Positions 13,046-13,676 of a stretch of DNA of 13,676 nt are shown one piece after another. Source of the DNA: a bacterium (GTDB taxonomy: Bacteria; Patescibacteriota; JABMPQ01; JAQVVF01). The position numbers and the translations under genes are program-made. Where the stretch lies: assembly GCA_030611905.1 (NCBI GenBank), contig JAUWOX010000016.1, forward strand, positions 1 through 13,676. Direction: 5' to 3'. The number at the start of each line of letters is the position of its first letter. The first letter of the stretch is position 1. The notes below the pieces were generated by a model. That model searched no databases. It was not told the DNA's origin and saw only the letters and a list, made by a program, of their open reading frames with translations.

Positions 13046-13676
13046 ATGCCCAAAGGAAAATTGATTGTTATCGACGGTTCGGATAGCTCGGGCAAAGAAA
13101 CCCAAACAAAATTATTAAAGAAAAGACTCAAGGAAAAAGGACATAAAGTAGAAACCATTGATTTTCCACGCTATTATGATTCCTTCTATGGAAAAATGAT
13201 TTCTCGGTATTTATGCGGTGAATTTGGCGATGTAGACGATGTTAATCCGTATCTTATCTCTACCTTTTATGCTAACGATCGCTTAGCATCCAAAAATAAG
13301 ATGGAAAATTGGTTGAAGAAAGGAAAAATTGTTATTGCTGATCGCTATGTTTCGTCCAATACCATTTTTCAAACTGCTAAAATAAGATCAAAAAAAGAGA
13401 AAGAAAAATTTATCAAATGGCTCGATAATTTTGAATATAATGTCAACAAGATTCCAAGGCCAGACAAAATTATTTATCTTTACGTTCCAGTCAAAAAAAT
13501 ATTAGAATTAAACACCGATAAAAAAAGATTAAATAGAAAATATCTGAAAGGAAAAAAGGATATTCATGAAAAAAACAATCAATTCTTAAAAAGAGTAGAA
13601 AGACAAGCCAAACAATTATCCAGTGAATATAAAAATTGGACCATGATAGATTGCGTTAAAGATAATCAATTAATGT
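13046..13676 (+). CDS. tmk: Thymidylate kinase, cut by the window end
   Basis: The first 210 codons of a P-loop kinase that converts dTMP to dTDP. The P-loop is GSDSSGKET (11-19), the substrate-binding region begins DFPRYYDSFYGK (39-50), and the DRY motif is at 99-101. PRPDKIIYLYVP is the strand before the lid region. Residues after the strand are Lys-rich. The frame is open to the last base with no stop, so the gene continues beyond the window; typical Tmk proteins are 200-230 residues, so little is missing. The ATG has no Shine-Dalgarno. It follows the ThyX-like gene by 17 bases and is the next step in the same pathway. A dNMP kinase of different base preference is the main alternative. Confidence 0.9.
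   Translation, partial: MPKGKLIVIDGSDSSGKETQTKLLKKRLKEKGHKVETIDFPRYYDSFYGKMISRYLCGEFGDVDDVNPYLISTFYANDRLASKNKMENWLKKGKIVIADRYVSSNTIFQTAKIRSKKEKEKFIKWLDNFEYNVNKIPRPDKIIYLYVPVKKILELNTDKKRLNRKYLKGKKDIHEKNNQFLKRVERQAKQLSSEYKNWTMIDCVKDNQLM

Overview
The window looks like chromosomal DNA from a Patescibacteria (Candidate Phyla Radiation) bacterium, probably Parcubacteria-like. Support for this comes from AT-rich plus-strand genes, near absence of Shine-Dalgarno sequences before them, very short gaps between housekeeping genes, a PheS with a CxxC/CxxC insert, a double-length ThyX-like protein, and an archaeal-type CDP-lipid synthase (CarS/DUF46 family) in place of an ordinary CdsA. The placement is inference from gene content. 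The code appears to be standard table 11: TGA ends two genes here, so this is not the UGA=Gly code of Gracilibacteria.

Layout. (1) 1-3960: a consensus-like promoter at the window edge, a small four-helix membrane protein, then pheS and pheT, closed by an intrinsic terminator. pheS carries an in-frame TAA just before its catalytic C-terminal part. (2) 3974-5354: a minus-strand DHH-superfamily phosphoesterase with its own promoter, strong Shine-Dalgarno and UUCG-loop terminator. (3) 5415-7588: gyrB, with a Lys-rich N-terminal tail. (4) 7633-8124: a minus-strand, secreted, cysteine-rich small protein, again with its own promoter, strong Shine-Dalgarno and terminator. (5) 8113-13676: a long plus-strand cluster behind a perfect consensus promoter (TTGACA-17-TATAAT): secE, nusG, a CarS-like CDP-lipid synthase, rplK, a CDP-alcohol phosphatidyltransferase, rplA, a tandem ThyX-like protein and the start of a thymidylate kinase gene cut by the window end.

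How the genes fit together. The plus strand holds core information processing (tRNA-Phe charging, DNA supercoiling, protein secretion, transcription elongation, ribosome stalk base and L1) plus two pairs from other pathways woven into the ribosomal operon: CarS-like and CDP-alcohol transferase enzymes could form and use a CDP-activated lipid, and ThyX and Tmk would make dTMP and phosphorylate it to dTDP. The two minus-strand genes look like accessory modules: higher GC, Shine-Dalgarno-led, individually promoted and terminated, flanking gyrB.

The most notable observations are the in-frame TAA in pheS, the split in translation-initiation signals between strands, the back-to-back divergent promoters at 8096-8141 with a terminator-like hairpin at the very start of the secE-nusG transcript, and the complementary loss of motif residues in the two halves of the ThyX-like protein. 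No tRNA, rRNA, CRISPR array or insertion sequence was seen, and no gene-free stretch exceeds 300 bases.
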